From Siphlonurus alternatus (Eukaryota > Arthropoda > Insecta > Ephemeroptera > Siphlonuridae), in assembly GCA_949825025.1 (NCBI GenBank), contig OX463782.1:33823351-33887350 (forward strand): a stretch of 64,000 nt of DNA, written 5' to 3'. The translations under genes and the position numbers were made by a program. Shown here in pieces: positions 14,333-25,165 of this stretch; position 1 is the first letter of the stretch, and each line of letters starts with the position of its first letter. The notes beneath the pieces are model-generated. The model was given only the letters and a program-made list of their open reading frames with translations. It did no database searches and had not been told where the DNA came from.

Positions 14333-14632
14333 ATATTACAGGGAAAATTATTTTACGGAACTTTGGTCCAAACTGAAAAATTCAGTAGATAATTTAAGAT
14401 TTATATTTTTTACTTGATTTATAACCGAGAAGATTAAAAAAAAAAACACTGCTTCATTTTCAAGTGCAAGATGGACCTTATAGCGACAACAGTTGTGCAG
14501 CGCAAGCGCATGCACTCACTTAAAGCCTCTATATAGTTTACTCCGAATATTAATTTAAATTTCACTAGTTTTCAGTGTTAACTTACCAACGAGGGCCACT
14601 AAGGCGATGACGATGGAACGTACGGCTGTCAT
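9183..14632 (-). CDS. small secreted cysteine protein, four exons, 105 aa
   Basis: The exons on the minus strand are 14632-14587, 12721-12633, 10479-10443 and 9328-9183. All borders are GT/AG and phases fit exactly (46+89+37+146 nt, stop included). The protein starts MTAVRSIVIALVALVVMASS, a clear signal peptide with likely cleavage near residue 21. A charged stretch rich in Gly, Arg, Pro and Glu follows. The C-terminal part has four cysteines at 64, 74, 86 and 93 (C-X9-C-X11-C-X6-C), which would allow two disulfides. It ends in SNLKNH. I do not recognise the family; a secreted or haemolymph peptide is inference. A TATA box and a poly(A) signal support it. Its introns are full of MITEs, and two lie 8 nt from splice sites. 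The start is the only ATG just downstream of the TATA box. Confidence 0.85.
9337..9549. mobile_element. Tc1/mariner-like MITE, copy G1
   Basis: The ends are CAGTAAAATTAATTT and AATTTGACTG, with TTCCGGAAGTAGCCGGAAG just inside each end in inverted orientation. A TA precedes the left end. It lies in intron 3, and its end is 8 nt from the acceptor of the last exon. Confidence 0.75.
9550..10436. other. intron 3, AT-rich
   Basis: Nothing beyond AT-rich sequence and A-runs is seen. Confidence 0.4.
10578..10970. mobile_element. TTAA-type MITE, family B relative
   Basis: The ends AGGGTAAGGTAACGTG and CACGTTACCTTATATACCC are inverted repeats. The body shares the family sequence TTTGATTAACA...AACCTTAGCAAA with copies at 24523, 38088 and 60173. 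It lies in intron 2. Confidence 0.7.
11231..11444. mobile_element. palindromic MITE family C, copy 1
   Basis: The 214-bp body has inverted ends AAGGTGGATTCACAT and ATCTGAATCCACCTT. Motifs shared with seven other copies in the window include CATGCGACGCGACGCGAATA and GCGGCCATATTTGGC. It is flanked by TATA on both sides and lies in intron 2. Confidence 0.8.
11924..12284. mobile_element. TTAA palindromic MITE, 361 bp
   Basis: TTAA flanks both sides. The ends AGGAGGGGAACCGCTTCAGC and GCTGAAGCGGTTCCCCTCCT are a perfect inverted pair, and symmetry continues to the centre. It lies in intron 2. Confidence 0.8.
12404..12624. mobile_element. Tc1/mariner-like MITE, copy G2
   Basis: The ends are CAGTCAAATTTACATGAT and AATTTGACTG, with CTCCGGAAGTAGCCGGAAGT inside. 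TA precedes it. On the gene strand it starts 8 nt after the donor of exon 2. Confidence 0.8.
13140..14198. mobile_element. 1.06-kb fold-back element in intron 1
   Basis: 13141-13250 (GTACCAAAGTGAATG, T-run, then a ~100-bp arm) is the inverse of 14094-14198. A second palindromic element is nested at 13259-13465. No reading frame of interest is present. Confidence 0.7.
13259..13465. mobile_element. nested palindromic MITE, GC-rich arms
   Basis: The ends TTAGTTTGAAAAGTGAGT and ACTCACTTTTCAAACTAA are inverted. The arms include GCGCGCCCGCAGC and its mirror. Confidence 0.7.
14208..14337. repeat. (TA)n microsatellite
   Basis: This is a near-pure AT dinucleotide run interrupted by a few GTATG words. 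The Tyr-Ile frame through it is an artefact. Confidence 0.9.
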
Positions 14633-14667
14633 GATGTTCTTGTGACAGGTGCGTGGTCCGTGGCCCT

Positions 14668-14674
14668 CTTATAC
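14668..14674 (-). promoter_or_regulatory. TATA box of the 105-residue protein gene
   Basis: On the minus strand GTATAAGAG lies about 36 nt upstream of the start codon. This would imply a very short 5' leader of around ten nucleotides. Confidence 0.55.
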
Positions 14675-15000
14675 CCCCCTTGCACAATCAAGCGCCATCC
14701 GTCAGTGTCACCTTCGATCGCGTGTCTCCATCGAGGACTGCAACCTCGCAGTGTCACCTGTCGTTTTGATAACAAGCACTTAAAAGGTACGCAGTGGATG
14801 TTCAGTGTGATAATAAAAATATTGTAGAACTAGCTATGTGGAGAAAAATACAATTGAATTAATTGTTTAACAAAACCATCAATAATTTATTTTTGTTTCC
14901 TCCCAAATATGTAATTTTTTTGACCCAATAAACAATAAAATATTATTATTATTATATATATAATAATATACTGATGTATAGCTTTAATATATAGCTTTAA

Positions 15001-15462
15001 AGGTGAACTGAAGGGATTGCTTTTTTTTCCATTAGGGAACCTTATATTACCTATCCCATCCATCTGCACTAATTTTTTCATGGCAGATACTTATTGTGCT
15101 GCTGTAGGACAATTAGTGAAAAAGTGAAGTTGTGACGTATTAGCGACGGTTGGTTGACTTAAAACTCGCCGCCGTGGAAAAACACGCGAGCGACCGCGGA
15201 AACTGCCGAGAGAGTGGCGATCGCGAGCCGATCGCCGCTCCCTCGGCAGTTTCCGCGGTCGCTCGCGGTCGCTCGTGTGTTTTTTCACGGCGGCGAGTTT
15301 TAAGTCAACCAACCGTCGCTGATACGTCACAACTTCACTTTTTCACTAATTGTCCTACAGCAGCACAATAAGTATCAGCCATGAAAAAATTAGTGCAGAT
15401 GGATGGGATAGGTAATTTAAGGTTCCCTAAAGGGAAAAAAAAGCAATCCCTTCAGTTCACCT
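15001..15462. mobile_element. TTAA palindromic MITE, 462 bp
   Basis: TTAA lies on both sides. The ends AGGTGAACTGAAGGGATTGC and GCAATCCCTTCAGTTCACCT are perfect mirrors. GC-rich central arms (GACCGCGGAAACTGCCGAG) meet at about 15225. The reading frames on both strands are the two arms. Confidence 0.85.
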
Positions 15463-15590
15463 TTAACTGAGATTTATATATATATAATGTATATATATAT
15501 ATATATAGTTTTATTTTAAACCCATGCAACCGTGTTTTACCGCCAAGGTAAGAAAGAAAATTGTAAGAAAATTTAAAAATCTCACTGATC

Positions 15591-15664
15591 GAGGTGGGAC
15601 TCGAACCTACATTCCTCGCATTCGCAGCCAAATGCCTTAACCATTAGACCACTCGGATCGACCT
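15591..15664 (-). other. tRNA-like pseudogene
   Basis: The minus strand shows a D arm (GTCT...AGGC), a T arm (GTAGGTTCGAGTCCCAC) and a 7-bp acceptor pairing (GATC-GAG with CTCGATC) that needs one bulged C. The anticodon stem pairs badly, and the loop CTGCGAA would put GCG as anticodon. It is probably a decayed tRNA or the head of a SINE. Confidence 0.5.
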
Positions 15665-15699
15665 TCAAATCTCTGATTTGATACAATTGAATCAATTAA

Positions 15700-17261
15700 A
15701 GTAGAGTGAGCGATTTCATTTTTTTGAATATTTTATTTTCTAAAAATAGTTTAACTCAATCGCCCTCTATTGAGAAATGAAAAAACCAAAAAATTCAATC
15801 TCAAATAGCTTCACCACAAAAAATTCCCAAAGTTGGTGTTTCGGAGGCCTTTAACATGCATCCTTATGGAACAGAAAACAGCTTTTTACTCCAACTTTGT
15901 CTGAACTATGATACCATCAATTATTCAATTAAAAAATACGTACGTAATCTATAATGAATTCTTTAATGGATTTTCAAATAAAAAAAAAAAATACGGAGCC
16001 GTTTTTAAAGTAGAGTAAGTGAAAAATTGACCGATGGTAAAACTCATTCTCTTGCACGTAAAAAGTTACTTCAGACTCTTCAGAGCACCATAAATAAGGA
16101 TCTGAAATCAGTCGAGACCGTCCTTCGTAAAAATTTTGAGCATTTGGGTCCAAAAGTCGATGACTTCGCGCGTTCGCATCTACCCCATATATATGCTAAC
16201 GATCGGAAAACGTGCATGGTTTCTTTTTTATTCGAACTTTAATTTCTTTCGCAATCTCCCGTAAAATGTGTTTAAAAAATATTCTAAGGTAGAACATATT
16301 ATAGTGAATCAGAAAGTGTCATAACCTTTATTAGCCCTTCATAAAAATTTTGAGAAAATTCTGATACAATACCAAAATCCGAGGCAAATTTTCATTTCAA
16401 ATGCTGCGGTCTTCTTGTTAACAGTTGGCTGGATCAACGGGACCAACAGCACTATGGGTGTCTTCCGTATTAGGTTCAGAACGTTCAGAACATTTGAGAG
16501 ATTACGGACTGACTGAACAAAAACATTAACTTCAGAACATCAAATAACGGAACACTTTCATTATGATCAGCTGACTCGGAGGAAAAGTTCGCAACACTCG
16601 GAACCTCTTTTTTTAATTCAGCTGACGACTCACTTCGGGTAATCTCGGAAATGGTTCTGAACATTCAGAACTTAATTTCGAAACGCCAAATCGAAGGTTC
16701 CGAACTTAATACGGACTACACCCTATAATATACTGTATATATAACTTCAGCAGATGCTCGTATTGCGCAACTTACATAAATTTCTATATATACTGCGCAG
16801 CTTTTTAGGAGCCGACGAAACTTTTTCATGTGCACATCATCATGCATGACGTCATGCGCAAAAGTGTGTGCGTACTCAACTCGCTGACTCCTCTTTAAAT
16901 CTTGAAAATCCTTATGGGAATTAGCGAATTACCCCCCAAAAAATTCAATTTTTTTTTTTCGGAAAAACGACTCGGTAAAAAATAAATTTTATTTGAAGAA
17001 TTCGTCATAGATTACGTATACGTATTTTTTAATTGGTACCATAGTTCAGACAAAGTTGGAGTAAAAAGCTGTTTTCTGTTCCATATATAAGGATGCATGT
17101 TAAAGGCCTCCGAAACACCAACTTTGGGAATTTTTTGTGGTGAAGCTTCATTTGAGATGGAATTTCTTGGTTTTCATTTCTCAATAGAAGAGCTATAATA
17201 GGCAGGTTAAACTATTTTTAGAAAATAAAATATTCCAAAAAATAAAATCGCTCACTCTACT
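15700..17261. mobile_element. 1.56-kb TTAA fold-back element
   Basis: TTAA lies on both sides. The ends AGTAGAGTGAGCGATTT and AAATCGCTCACTCTACT are inverted. Arms of roughly 270-320 bp include CCAAAGTTGGTGTTTCGGAG. The interior has one 71-codon open frame (16027-16242, plus) without recognised similarity. The frame may be chance or a remnant of a transposon protein. Confidence 0.75.
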
Positions 17262-17345
17262 TTAATTTATGATGAAATTTCAATACAAAATTAATTTATA
17301 TGACATGTATTATTTCTGATATTCAAGCAATTAATTATACACATT

Positions 17346-17511
17346 GGGGGACATTCACAAAGCATTTTAACCCCCACTTTAGCCCCGATTTTTAACCCTG
17401 GTGCTAAACATGGTACTAAACCAGGGGCTAACCATGTTAAGCTCATAGTTTAGCACCAGGGTTAAAAATTGGGGCTAAAGTGGGGGTTAAAGTGCTTTTT
17501 GAATGTCCCCC
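17346..17511. mobile_element. palindromic MITE GGGGGACATTCACAAAGC, copy 1
   Basis: It is nearly a full palindrome with an AACCCTGGTGCTAAACATGG core. A second copy lies at 47755-47932. Confidence 0.8.
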
Positions 17512-17812
17512 ATCATATATATTATGGAGAAACTATTAGTTGCTGAATATTTTTTTATTATTTTTTTAAATCTCGCACTTCTCAAAACTCCCAGTACCAC
17601 TCATCACGTCACAGTCTGAGGGTTAAAACTTGTTAATTAGAAGCCGTTACGAATGTAGGATATTATAGGACTTGAAAAAGTTATAATTCTGAGGTTTTGC
17701 TTATAATTAGAGCAAGAAATTAACAAGAATAAAATTACAGTATTCCAAATTGTATTGATTTTTCAAATTAACTCATTCAATAACCACTCACTAAGCTTTA
17801 TAATTTTAATTT
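17512..17812. other. no feature seen
   Basis: AT-rich single-copy-looking sequence. Confidence 0.3.
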
Positions 17813-18252
17813 TAATTCCAAATCACTTCAACAAAGCACGGCCAAGCACGTGTTTAGTACGTTTATATAGCCGTCTCACTCAAAATTCTGTCACCTGACG
17901 CTTGGATTGCGGGGTCTTAACCGGCTTCGGAGTCTGAGCTTTTTGTTGCAATTAAGGGTGCGATTCATGAAGCAGTTAGCCAGGTTTCTAACCACGTTTA
18001 GATTAACCACGTTTAACTATACCTGTTTTACGTGTTAAACTACCCTAGTTAAACGTGGTTAATCTAAACGTGGTTAGAAACCTGGCTAACTGCTTCATGA
18101 ATCGCACCCTTAATTGCAACAAAAAGCTCAGACTCCGAAGCCGGTTAAGACCCCGCAATCCAAGCGTCAGGTGACAGAATTTTGAGTGAGACGGCTATAT
18201 AAACGTACTAAACACGTGCTTGGCCGTGCTTTGTTGAAGTGATTTGGAATTA
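17813..18252. repeat. perfect palindrome, 205-bp arms, 30-bp spacer
   Basis: 17813-18017 and 18048-18252 are reverse complements with no mismatch that I can find. The inner part (17955-18110) is family H (GGGTGCGATTCATGAAGC ends). The outer 142 bp on each side are also mirror images. A half copy of family H follows at about 18258-18329. Confidence 0.9.
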
Positions 18253-18329
18253 AGATTAGGTATAGTTAAACGTGGTTAATCTAAACGTGGTTAGAAACCT
18301 GGCTAACTGCTTCGTGAATCGCGCCCTAA

Positions 18330-18777
18330 GTTTTTAAGTATAATTAATCATTTTGAATAATGATTGTTTCTTATTAAATTCTCAGTATTTTGTTTAATAG
18401 TCAATATATATATTATTAATAATTGATAAGTTTTTTTGTAACACGTACAATTAAATATTAATTTTATTACATAATTAATTATTATGTATAATAAGTATAC
18501 TCTACATTACATGATGTAACTCTAATATGATTGAATTGTCTCAAATTATTAAAATCAATATTATATGGAATTATATTTTCCTTGTGAAATTGATTCATGG
18601 ACATAAAAAATATGATTTTCTATCATTTTCTAAATTAACCTAAATAAAAAAATTCATGCAATGCATGATTGCAGATATCACATTTGAATTCATTAGGATT
18701 TTAAAACGATTTGATAAATGTGATATAATTATTTTTTCTTTTATCACATGATATAAAACTTAATGAACAATAATGCC

Positions 18778-18809
<32 letters not shown>

Positions 18810-19330
18810 TTTTTTTATGAATTTTATAATGTTCTCGTAACATTGAAAGTGATTCAAAAATTTTATTACGCACATATATTACATTTATAATCTTGTAAAA
18901 TACATTCTAAAAATTTATTGACATGCACTGATTTCATAGGGACGCTATCTTCATTTCAGACAGCTATAGGAAATTCTTGCTTTGGAAAGGAAGGCTCTTC
19001 ATTACACTTAATGATCTTCAGTAAAAACATCTTGCACAATAGGAATATTTGGAGGTAGATTTGGTTGCAGACTTGCGCTAAATTTCATATTTCCATTAAA
19101 TTATTATATGACATTTTGTGATAATAAATGCGAGATAATTATGTAATTTAATATTAAAATATAGTCACAGTGGATCACAAACACAATTTGTCACTGCAGT
19201 CCTGAGTCAATGGAGGCCGCGATGTGTGGATTAATTGTGTGGAGAGGAACCGTGCGTTGATTTCTCCAACTATATAGAAAAACATTGTAAAGAAACAATC
19301 AATTTAATACACATAATAAATGTATCTATG
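18330..19330. other. AT-rich, no gene seen
   Basis: A short (TA)n tract lies at 18778. No other feature is recognised. Confidence 0.4.
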
Positions 19331-19737
19331 TACACTCATCGCCTTGGAAATTTCCCTCTTGCAGCCTTGTTAAGGTAGAGATAACACGGATCAGCTGACC
19401 CGGCCAATGTTAAAAAAATTCCATTTATGAAAATTATGAAAAAAAAATTAAAATGTTCTCCTCTACATCCCCTATCAGTATAGCTAAAATAGAAGGTATA
19501 CAAAAACGAGCTAGTATACCTTATATTTTAGCTACTGAGAGGGGATGTATAGACTAGAACAGAACATTTCAAATTTCTTTCATACTTTTCATGCGAATGG
19601 GATTTTTTTAGCATTGGGTCAGCTGATCCGTGTTATCTCTACCTTAATCAACATGTATTGTATTATTATTAGAGGTTATGCGGTTATGGTGATTAACAAA
19701 GCTGCAAATCATGGAAATTTTTCAAGGCGACGACTGT
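19331..19737. mobile_element. MITE family I copy split by a nested TTAA MITE
   Basis: The outer element has ends TACACTCATCGCCTTGG and its mirror CCAAGGCGA-like at the right (CAAGGCGACGACTGT). The inner element 19374-19643 has ends GGTAGAGATAACACGGATCA and is bounded by TTAA. Uninterrupted relatives at 34962 and 53999 show TTGTTAATCACC at the site, so TTAA was duplicated. Confidence 0.8.
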
Positions 19738-19833
19738 AACAATTTTACTATTTTTTTATTGCATAAATGGATAGAGTAACTTCAGTTATGAATTTTTAAT
19801 ATTTCAAATATCTTTAACCCTACAACACTAGAG

Positions 19834-20240
19834 GTTGAGCGTGGCGCAGTGCATTGACCGATTCTCGTTAAATCACCAACGTCAGGCTACGTTGAGCGTG
19901 GTTAGTACTTGGATGGGTGACCGTTTCAAGTAAAAATTACGTTGCTCCCTCCCTGGGGTAAATTCATCTCGCTTTCCACCCATGCAGTGATGCACTTGTG
20001 TGTGGTTCCCCAGGCTTTGGATATCGCCGCTTTGGTCCATTGATAAAAAGTAGAAGTGTCCGTCCTGACTGAGGTTTACCACAGTTCCCTCAGTCTCATC
20101 TCAAAGAATTCTGGGACGCGTAACAGGCCGTGGCCATCATCCGTTCCCTTTTGCTACCCATCCCTACCCATTACCCCGTCGCGACCTGTAAACTCTTATA
20201 TAGGGGTGTATCCTTGTAAAAAAAAAAAAAAAAAAAAAAA
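19834..20240 (+). mobile_element. 5S-rRNA-derived SINE, copy S1
   Basis: The head (about 19862-19924) aligns with the 3' half of animal 5S rRNA; GGTTAGTACTTGGATGGGTG is nearly exact and covers the internal promoter C box. A family-specific body of about 300 bp follows and it ends in an A-tail. Pol III transcription from the internal promoter is expected from the class (SINE3). Confidence 0.85.
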
Positions 20241-20998
20241 TCAAAATCAATGGGAAAGATGGCTTGACGTCATCATATATATTATAGTCATGCAACATCC
20301 CTCCTTATGCTATCATGTTAAATTAAATATTTGTATTACGACGTCACAGCTTTTTATAGCATGATTTTTTAAGGGTGTTAGAGGGTACAAAAAATATAAA
20401 AAAAATTATTAATATAATTTGAGGTCCCGTATCAAAATATGCAATAAAAAAAATTCATGTAGGTTTGTAGTAAAATAAAAATGTTACGTTAAATTTTGAT
20501 TGTAAAATTTTATATTTAAAAGTTTAATTTCAAATTTGTATTTCGATCATAAGCTGTACAGTATTAAATAATAATTAAATTAAATAATTCAATATGATTA
20601 TAGTTGAAATAAATTTCATATTTTCTTCACTATAATTAAACTCTATTATACTCTTGTCTGTTCTCCTCTTATTTTGCACCATTTTAGAGGAAAAAAGAGG
20701 GGAATAGACGAGATTACACATTTTTTCCTCTTCTTGAACATCATAAAATGTTAGAAATATTTTCTTCATATCATCCTCACTTTGAGCGAAGAAGAAATAA
20801 GATGTGTGTTTTAGAGGTAAAAAGATTAGGTTTAGGTTTTAGACGTGTAAAAGTTATAAAATTTAAACATATAATTAAAAGCTATAGAGACGAGTTTATA
20901 ATAATATCTTATATATTATAATTATTCTCTATGCTTTAATAAAATTTTATATATACACATATTTTAATAAGCTCCTTTTTTTCTACCATAGAGTTTAC
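20241..20998. other. AT-rich, no gene seen
   Basis: Nothing is supported beyond AT-rich sequence. Confidence 0.4.
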
Positions 20999-20999
20999 G

Positions 21000-21440
21000 A
21001 CCTTACCTAACCCTGCATAGGAGCTGAATGAGAATGATTTAATGATAAACGCTGGATAAAGATAATTTATGGCGTCTGGCTCCCCCCCTCCCCCCACTAC
21101 TCAACTTCAAGGAGGGAGAATCAGGGGAGTGAGGGGAGAAAGTCGAGATTCTCGAGTCGGCTGACTCGGCTGAGAGCTGAGAACTGGGCCTGACCAACTG
21201 AGAAACTGAGAAGCCTGAAAGAAGCTTGGCTTGCTTTGCTTCAAGCAGCATTTTTAGCAGCAAGCTTCCAGAGATAACCCTGGCCCCTAGCAAAGCTTCA
21301 GTGACTTCAGTCTGTGATCTGAGCTTGTGGCTTGTAAAGAGAGCATTTTGTGCAGTGTGTATCTCATCTATTAGCCAGTGTTTTGAAATATGTTTCATAA
21401 TAAAGTTGTGATTTGAATTGAAAAACATTTATTTTTAAAG
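21000..21440 (+). other. GC-balanced non-coding block ending in AATAAA
   Basis: The block is richer in G+C than its flanks and full of GAGCTGAG/AAGCTT-like short repeats. It ends with ATAATAAAGTTGTGATTTG. No frame is convincing on either strand. It could be an LTR fragment, a processed transcript or a lncRNA 3' end. Confidence 0.3.
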
Positions 21441-21862
21441 AAACATCTCATGTTGATCAACACTTCTAATAAAGTAAGTTCAAAGTTTAATTTATTTATT
21501 TTTATATTAAATTGTCACAAACGGACTGATGGTCCATTTTTGTACGAAGCTATTCTACCTGTTAATTAAATAGCTACGGGATCTAGCTTAGGGCCTAATT
21601 ATACGTTTGTGGAAGGAACAACCCAATTAGCATGTAGTTTTAATTTATGCTAGATTTATTGTTAATCCAGTCGAATATTTACAAAAATGGGTGGAACACA
21701 CAAACACGTAAGAGCGGAGAGACGCCTGGCCGGCTGTACTGGACAAGCCACCAGCCGGCCATGCAGGCCGGGAGGCCGAGTATTCTCGGTACAGTAGCCG
21801 GAAGATCCGGAGTGGCCAGTGTATAAAGCGAGAGAGCGACTGTTATTACAGTCCATACACTA
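21441..21862. other. GC-richer patch, unassigned
   Basis: 21690-21840 is GC-rich with CCGGCC palindromes and a TATAAAG word at 21821. No gene is recognised. Confidence 0.3.
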
Positions 21863-22082
21863 CAGTCAAATTTACATAAGATTCCCTCCGGAAGTAGCCG
21901 GAAGTGTAAGGTTTCTGGTGTTCTTATTCATATTTCAGCGTTACAATTTAATTCACACATAGGTCGTCAGTACTTCTACTCCAAACCACTTTGTAAAGTT
22001 TCAAAACTAAATTACAAACAGGAGAGCTGCAAACCTCTCACTTCCGGCTACTTCCGGAAGGAATATTAAATTAATTTGACTG
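21863..22082. mobile_element. Tc1/mariner-like MITE, copy G3
   Basis: TA lies on both sides. The ends are CAGTCAAATTTACATAAG and AATTAATTTGACTG. It matches G1 and G2 in the 9.3-12.6 kb gene. Confidence 0.8.
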
Positions 22083-23094
22083 TAGGTGGTAAAGTGCTGA
22101 CCACGTACATACATCAGGAAAGTAGCCGCGAGAGGTATCCAGCGGTCGAAATTGTATGGATAACGTCAACTGTTAACAAAAGTTTTGAAATGAAATTGTA
22201 TTTTAAACATTGCTTTAATTTCTATTATAAATTGAACTTAAATTAATATATAAAATTATATAAACACACAAAATATCAATAATTATTGGGTTAATACATT
22301 TCTTTTTGGCATAGAATATGTTTCGATAAGTATTAAATTTTCTATATTGCAAAATTAAGTCACTATTTACATACATTCTTTAAATTAAGGTCTGTCGCTA
22401 TGAAAATATGCAAGTGGAATGAAAAGAGATGTCACTACCAGTCTTTAGTAAATGATGTCCGAGATTGGGTGATTTTAATTCCAACATTTCAAAGGAAATA
22501 ATAAGATTAACCGTTTTTGAATGAGCAACAGTCATTATAATTATGTTTATCTATTTCCTAGTCTGATTAATTTGTGAATACAATAATTATATGATAAGTT
22601 ATTGCAGTTAAAAAAATGCCCCTATAACTCAGAGAGCAAAAGCTCAAGGCAAAGAAAGAAATATGAAGGGCAGCCGTGCCGTGATGAATGCTCCTGCTCT
22701 ACCGTTGCGAGTGCGCCTCAACATTCCATTGTATTTTAAATTGAATAGAAGGGAGAGTAACAGTAAATAAACAAAGATGTATTATTTTGAAAGAATTAAT
22801 ATTATGATTTTTAGGATAGTAAGCATCGAAACTTTTTTTTTTTCGATAAAAAAATAAAATATATTATTGTATTTTTTAATTCCTTTTGTTATATATAATG
22901 AATCTAACTCGAATCTAACGTAAGTAATAATCCTAATAATTACGTAATTTTATATATTAAAATTTACTATCATTCATAATGCTGTTTCGCTTTATGTGGC
23001 TCATCATGTCTAATCATATGCTTGAAATAAAAATAATTTGATAATAATTTGTTTCTAGATCCGCGCCTGATTATATTTATATATATATTAATAA
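22083..23094. other. AT-rich, no gene seen
   Basis: A GC-richer patch at 22620-22730 has no convincing coding frame. Confidence 0.35.
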
Positions 23095-23478
23095 TTTTTT
23101 TTTTTTACAAGGATACACCCCTAAGCGCTTACAGCTCGCGGCGGGGTACTGGGTAGGGATATAAGGTAGGGAACGGATAGTGGCCACGGCCTGCATGCTT
23201 ACGCGTCCCAGCATTCGCTGAGGTGAGACTGAGGGAACCGTGGAAAACCTCAGTCAGGACGGACACCTTTACTTTTTCTCAATGGACCAAAGCGATGTCC
23301 AAAGCCTGGAGAACCACACACAAGTGCATCACTGCACTGGGTGGAAAGCGAGACGAATTTACCCCAGGGAGGGAGCAGCGTATTTTTTACTTGAAACGGT
23401 CACCCATCCAAGTACTAACCACGCTCGACGTAGCTTGACTTTGGTGATCTAACGAGAACCGGTCAATGCACTGCGCCA
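23095..23478 (-). mobile_element. 5S-rRNA-derived SINE, copy S2
   Basis: Reverse orientation: a T-run, then CTTACAGCTCGCGGCGGGGT..., ending with the inverted 5S-like head and GCACTGCGCCA. The 70-residue frames through it are SINE sequence, not genes. Confidence 0.85.
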
Positions 23479-23738
23479 ATAATAATATTATTAAAAAAAA
23501 ATAATAATAAATATAATTATTTATTTATATATTTATATTTATATATATTTTATATTTTTGTAGATATGTATTATATAAATACATATATAACTATACATAT
23601 AATAATATATATATATAGTTATATAATATTATAACTATATTATAAATGTTATAATAAATATTATAATTTTATATAATTACGGTCCAATAATTAATAATAA
23701 TTATAATAATTAATTAATTTTTCTCTCAATAAAAAAAA

Positions 23739-23806
<68 letters not shown>

Positions 23807-23870
23807 TATGTATATTTTTTTTATTTTTTTATTGGAGGAATTTAATAGCTAGAGCTAGGCCTTGTAGGAG
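23479..23870. repeat. A/T-only tract with (TA)n
   Basis: The stretch is almost pure A and T, with a long (TA)n run at 23742-23806. Confidence 0.8.
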
Positions 23871-24140
23871 CCATCAAATTCCGTGTGCAGACTACCAATG
23901 CTGAGCTGCATGAGCACGGCCCATGGGTCTGCACGGCCCACGGGCCCGCCCGTGCAGATCCGTGCGCGAGCCCGCAGAACCTAAGCCGTCTCGGCGCCCT
24001 CCCTGCTGCTGGTAAAGCTCAAGCTGACCATCCTCACTTGCCTCGCTGCTTGCTGGCGAGCAAGCTAGGTGCAGTCCCGAACAATGGGACAATGCACAGT
24101 ACATCCGAGGAGAAAAAAATTCAGCAAGAGGGCTTGTGAC
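23871..24140. other. GC-rich block, unassigned
   Basis: Overlapping frames on both strands stay open because of composition. There is a small inverted repeat around GGCCCATGGG/CCCACGGGCC. No splice sites or family similarity were recognised. Confidence 0.3.
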
Positions 24141-24522
24141 AAAGTGGGGAAATATAGTGTGTAATTTTCTTACTTGTAAAGTCCTTAAAACATTGCTGTA
24201 CAGTATCCATATTAACTTGTTCATCAGAGAATATATATATAATTAATATTATACAATTAAAAATTAAATATCCTTTAAAGTTTTGTAAAAATGTTGGAAC
24301 AAAATTCTTCCAATCAGTATTTTTCGAAACGCAAACGTTGCGCCTCTGGTGGCCGGCTACGTAGCGACAGTCCTTAATATTATAATTTCCCATATAATTA
24401 TAATGTACGTTAATAAATTTCATATACGCTATATGAATTTAAATCCAACATAAATTTATGCAATATAAATATATTAATATATATACCTTCGTTTTCTCAA
24501 AAATTGTTACAGAACTTTTTAA

Positions 24523-24852
24523 GATAGAGATAACGCCGTTCAGCTGTTGGCCCATTTGATATATTAATTAACATGTAAACCGTAGCAAATTCACAAAAAT
24601 TCTGATTTTTTTTTGAGAGGCAGTTATTATAGTGTTAGCAGCATAGAGCTTTCCCATGGACAGACAAACTAATTAAAAAATAAAAAAAAATCGGCCCGTT
24701 ATATACATTGTTTTGAAACTTTTTCTATGGCGTTCAGGCACTAATTTTCTACCTCTCAAAAAAATTTCAGAATTGTTGTGAATTTGCTAAGATTTACATG
24801 TTAATTAAATGGGACTATATATGTCGAACAGCTGATCGACGTTATCTCTGTC
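24523..24852. mobile_element. TTAA MITE, family B
   Basis: TTAA lies on both sides. The ends are GATAGAGATAACGCCGTTCA and its mirror near 24850, with a CAGCTGTTGG subterminal motif. Confidence 0.75.
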
Positions 24853-25112
24853 TTAAAATCTTATTCCAGCATATATACTAAATTTTATATTTAATTATTA
24901 TTGTTGAAAAATGTAAACAAGAAATATAAAAATAATTTGTAATTGTCGTAATTGAAAATAAATAACAACGGAAAATTAACATGTAATCACATTTAGTTAT
25001 ATATTTTTAAGAGACATCTTATTTTACAAAATATTCCTATTATATGTTCGAGATCAAAAGCCAAGTCTCTTTTTCAATCAAATCTATATACTATATACAG
25101 TCAAATCAATTT

Positions 25113-25116
<4 letters not shown>
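24853..25116. other. AT-rich, no gene seen
   Basis: Nothing supported. Confidence 0.3.

Positions 25117-25165
<49 letters not shown>

Noticed and set aside
14199..14417. Tyr-Ile repeat frame
   Set aside because: It is (TA)n microsatellite sequence. The same applies to frames at 32972-33217 and 32983-33381.
15091..15371. Arg-rich frames on both strands
   Set aside because: They are the GC-rich arms of the palindromic MITE at 15001-15462.
19862..19924. 5S rRNA gene
   Set aside because: Only the 3' half is similar. It is followed by a shared SINE body and an A-tail, and it recurs dispersed.
23223..23452. Recurring frame with FTPGREQR and QVLTTL, also at 19882, 32808 and 23240
   Set aside because: It recurs only because it lies in the body of the 5S-type SINE copies. 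It is broken differently in each copy.
23885..24224. GC-rich frames on both strands around 24 kb
   Set aside because: Neither has splice sites or recognisable content. They look open because of composition.
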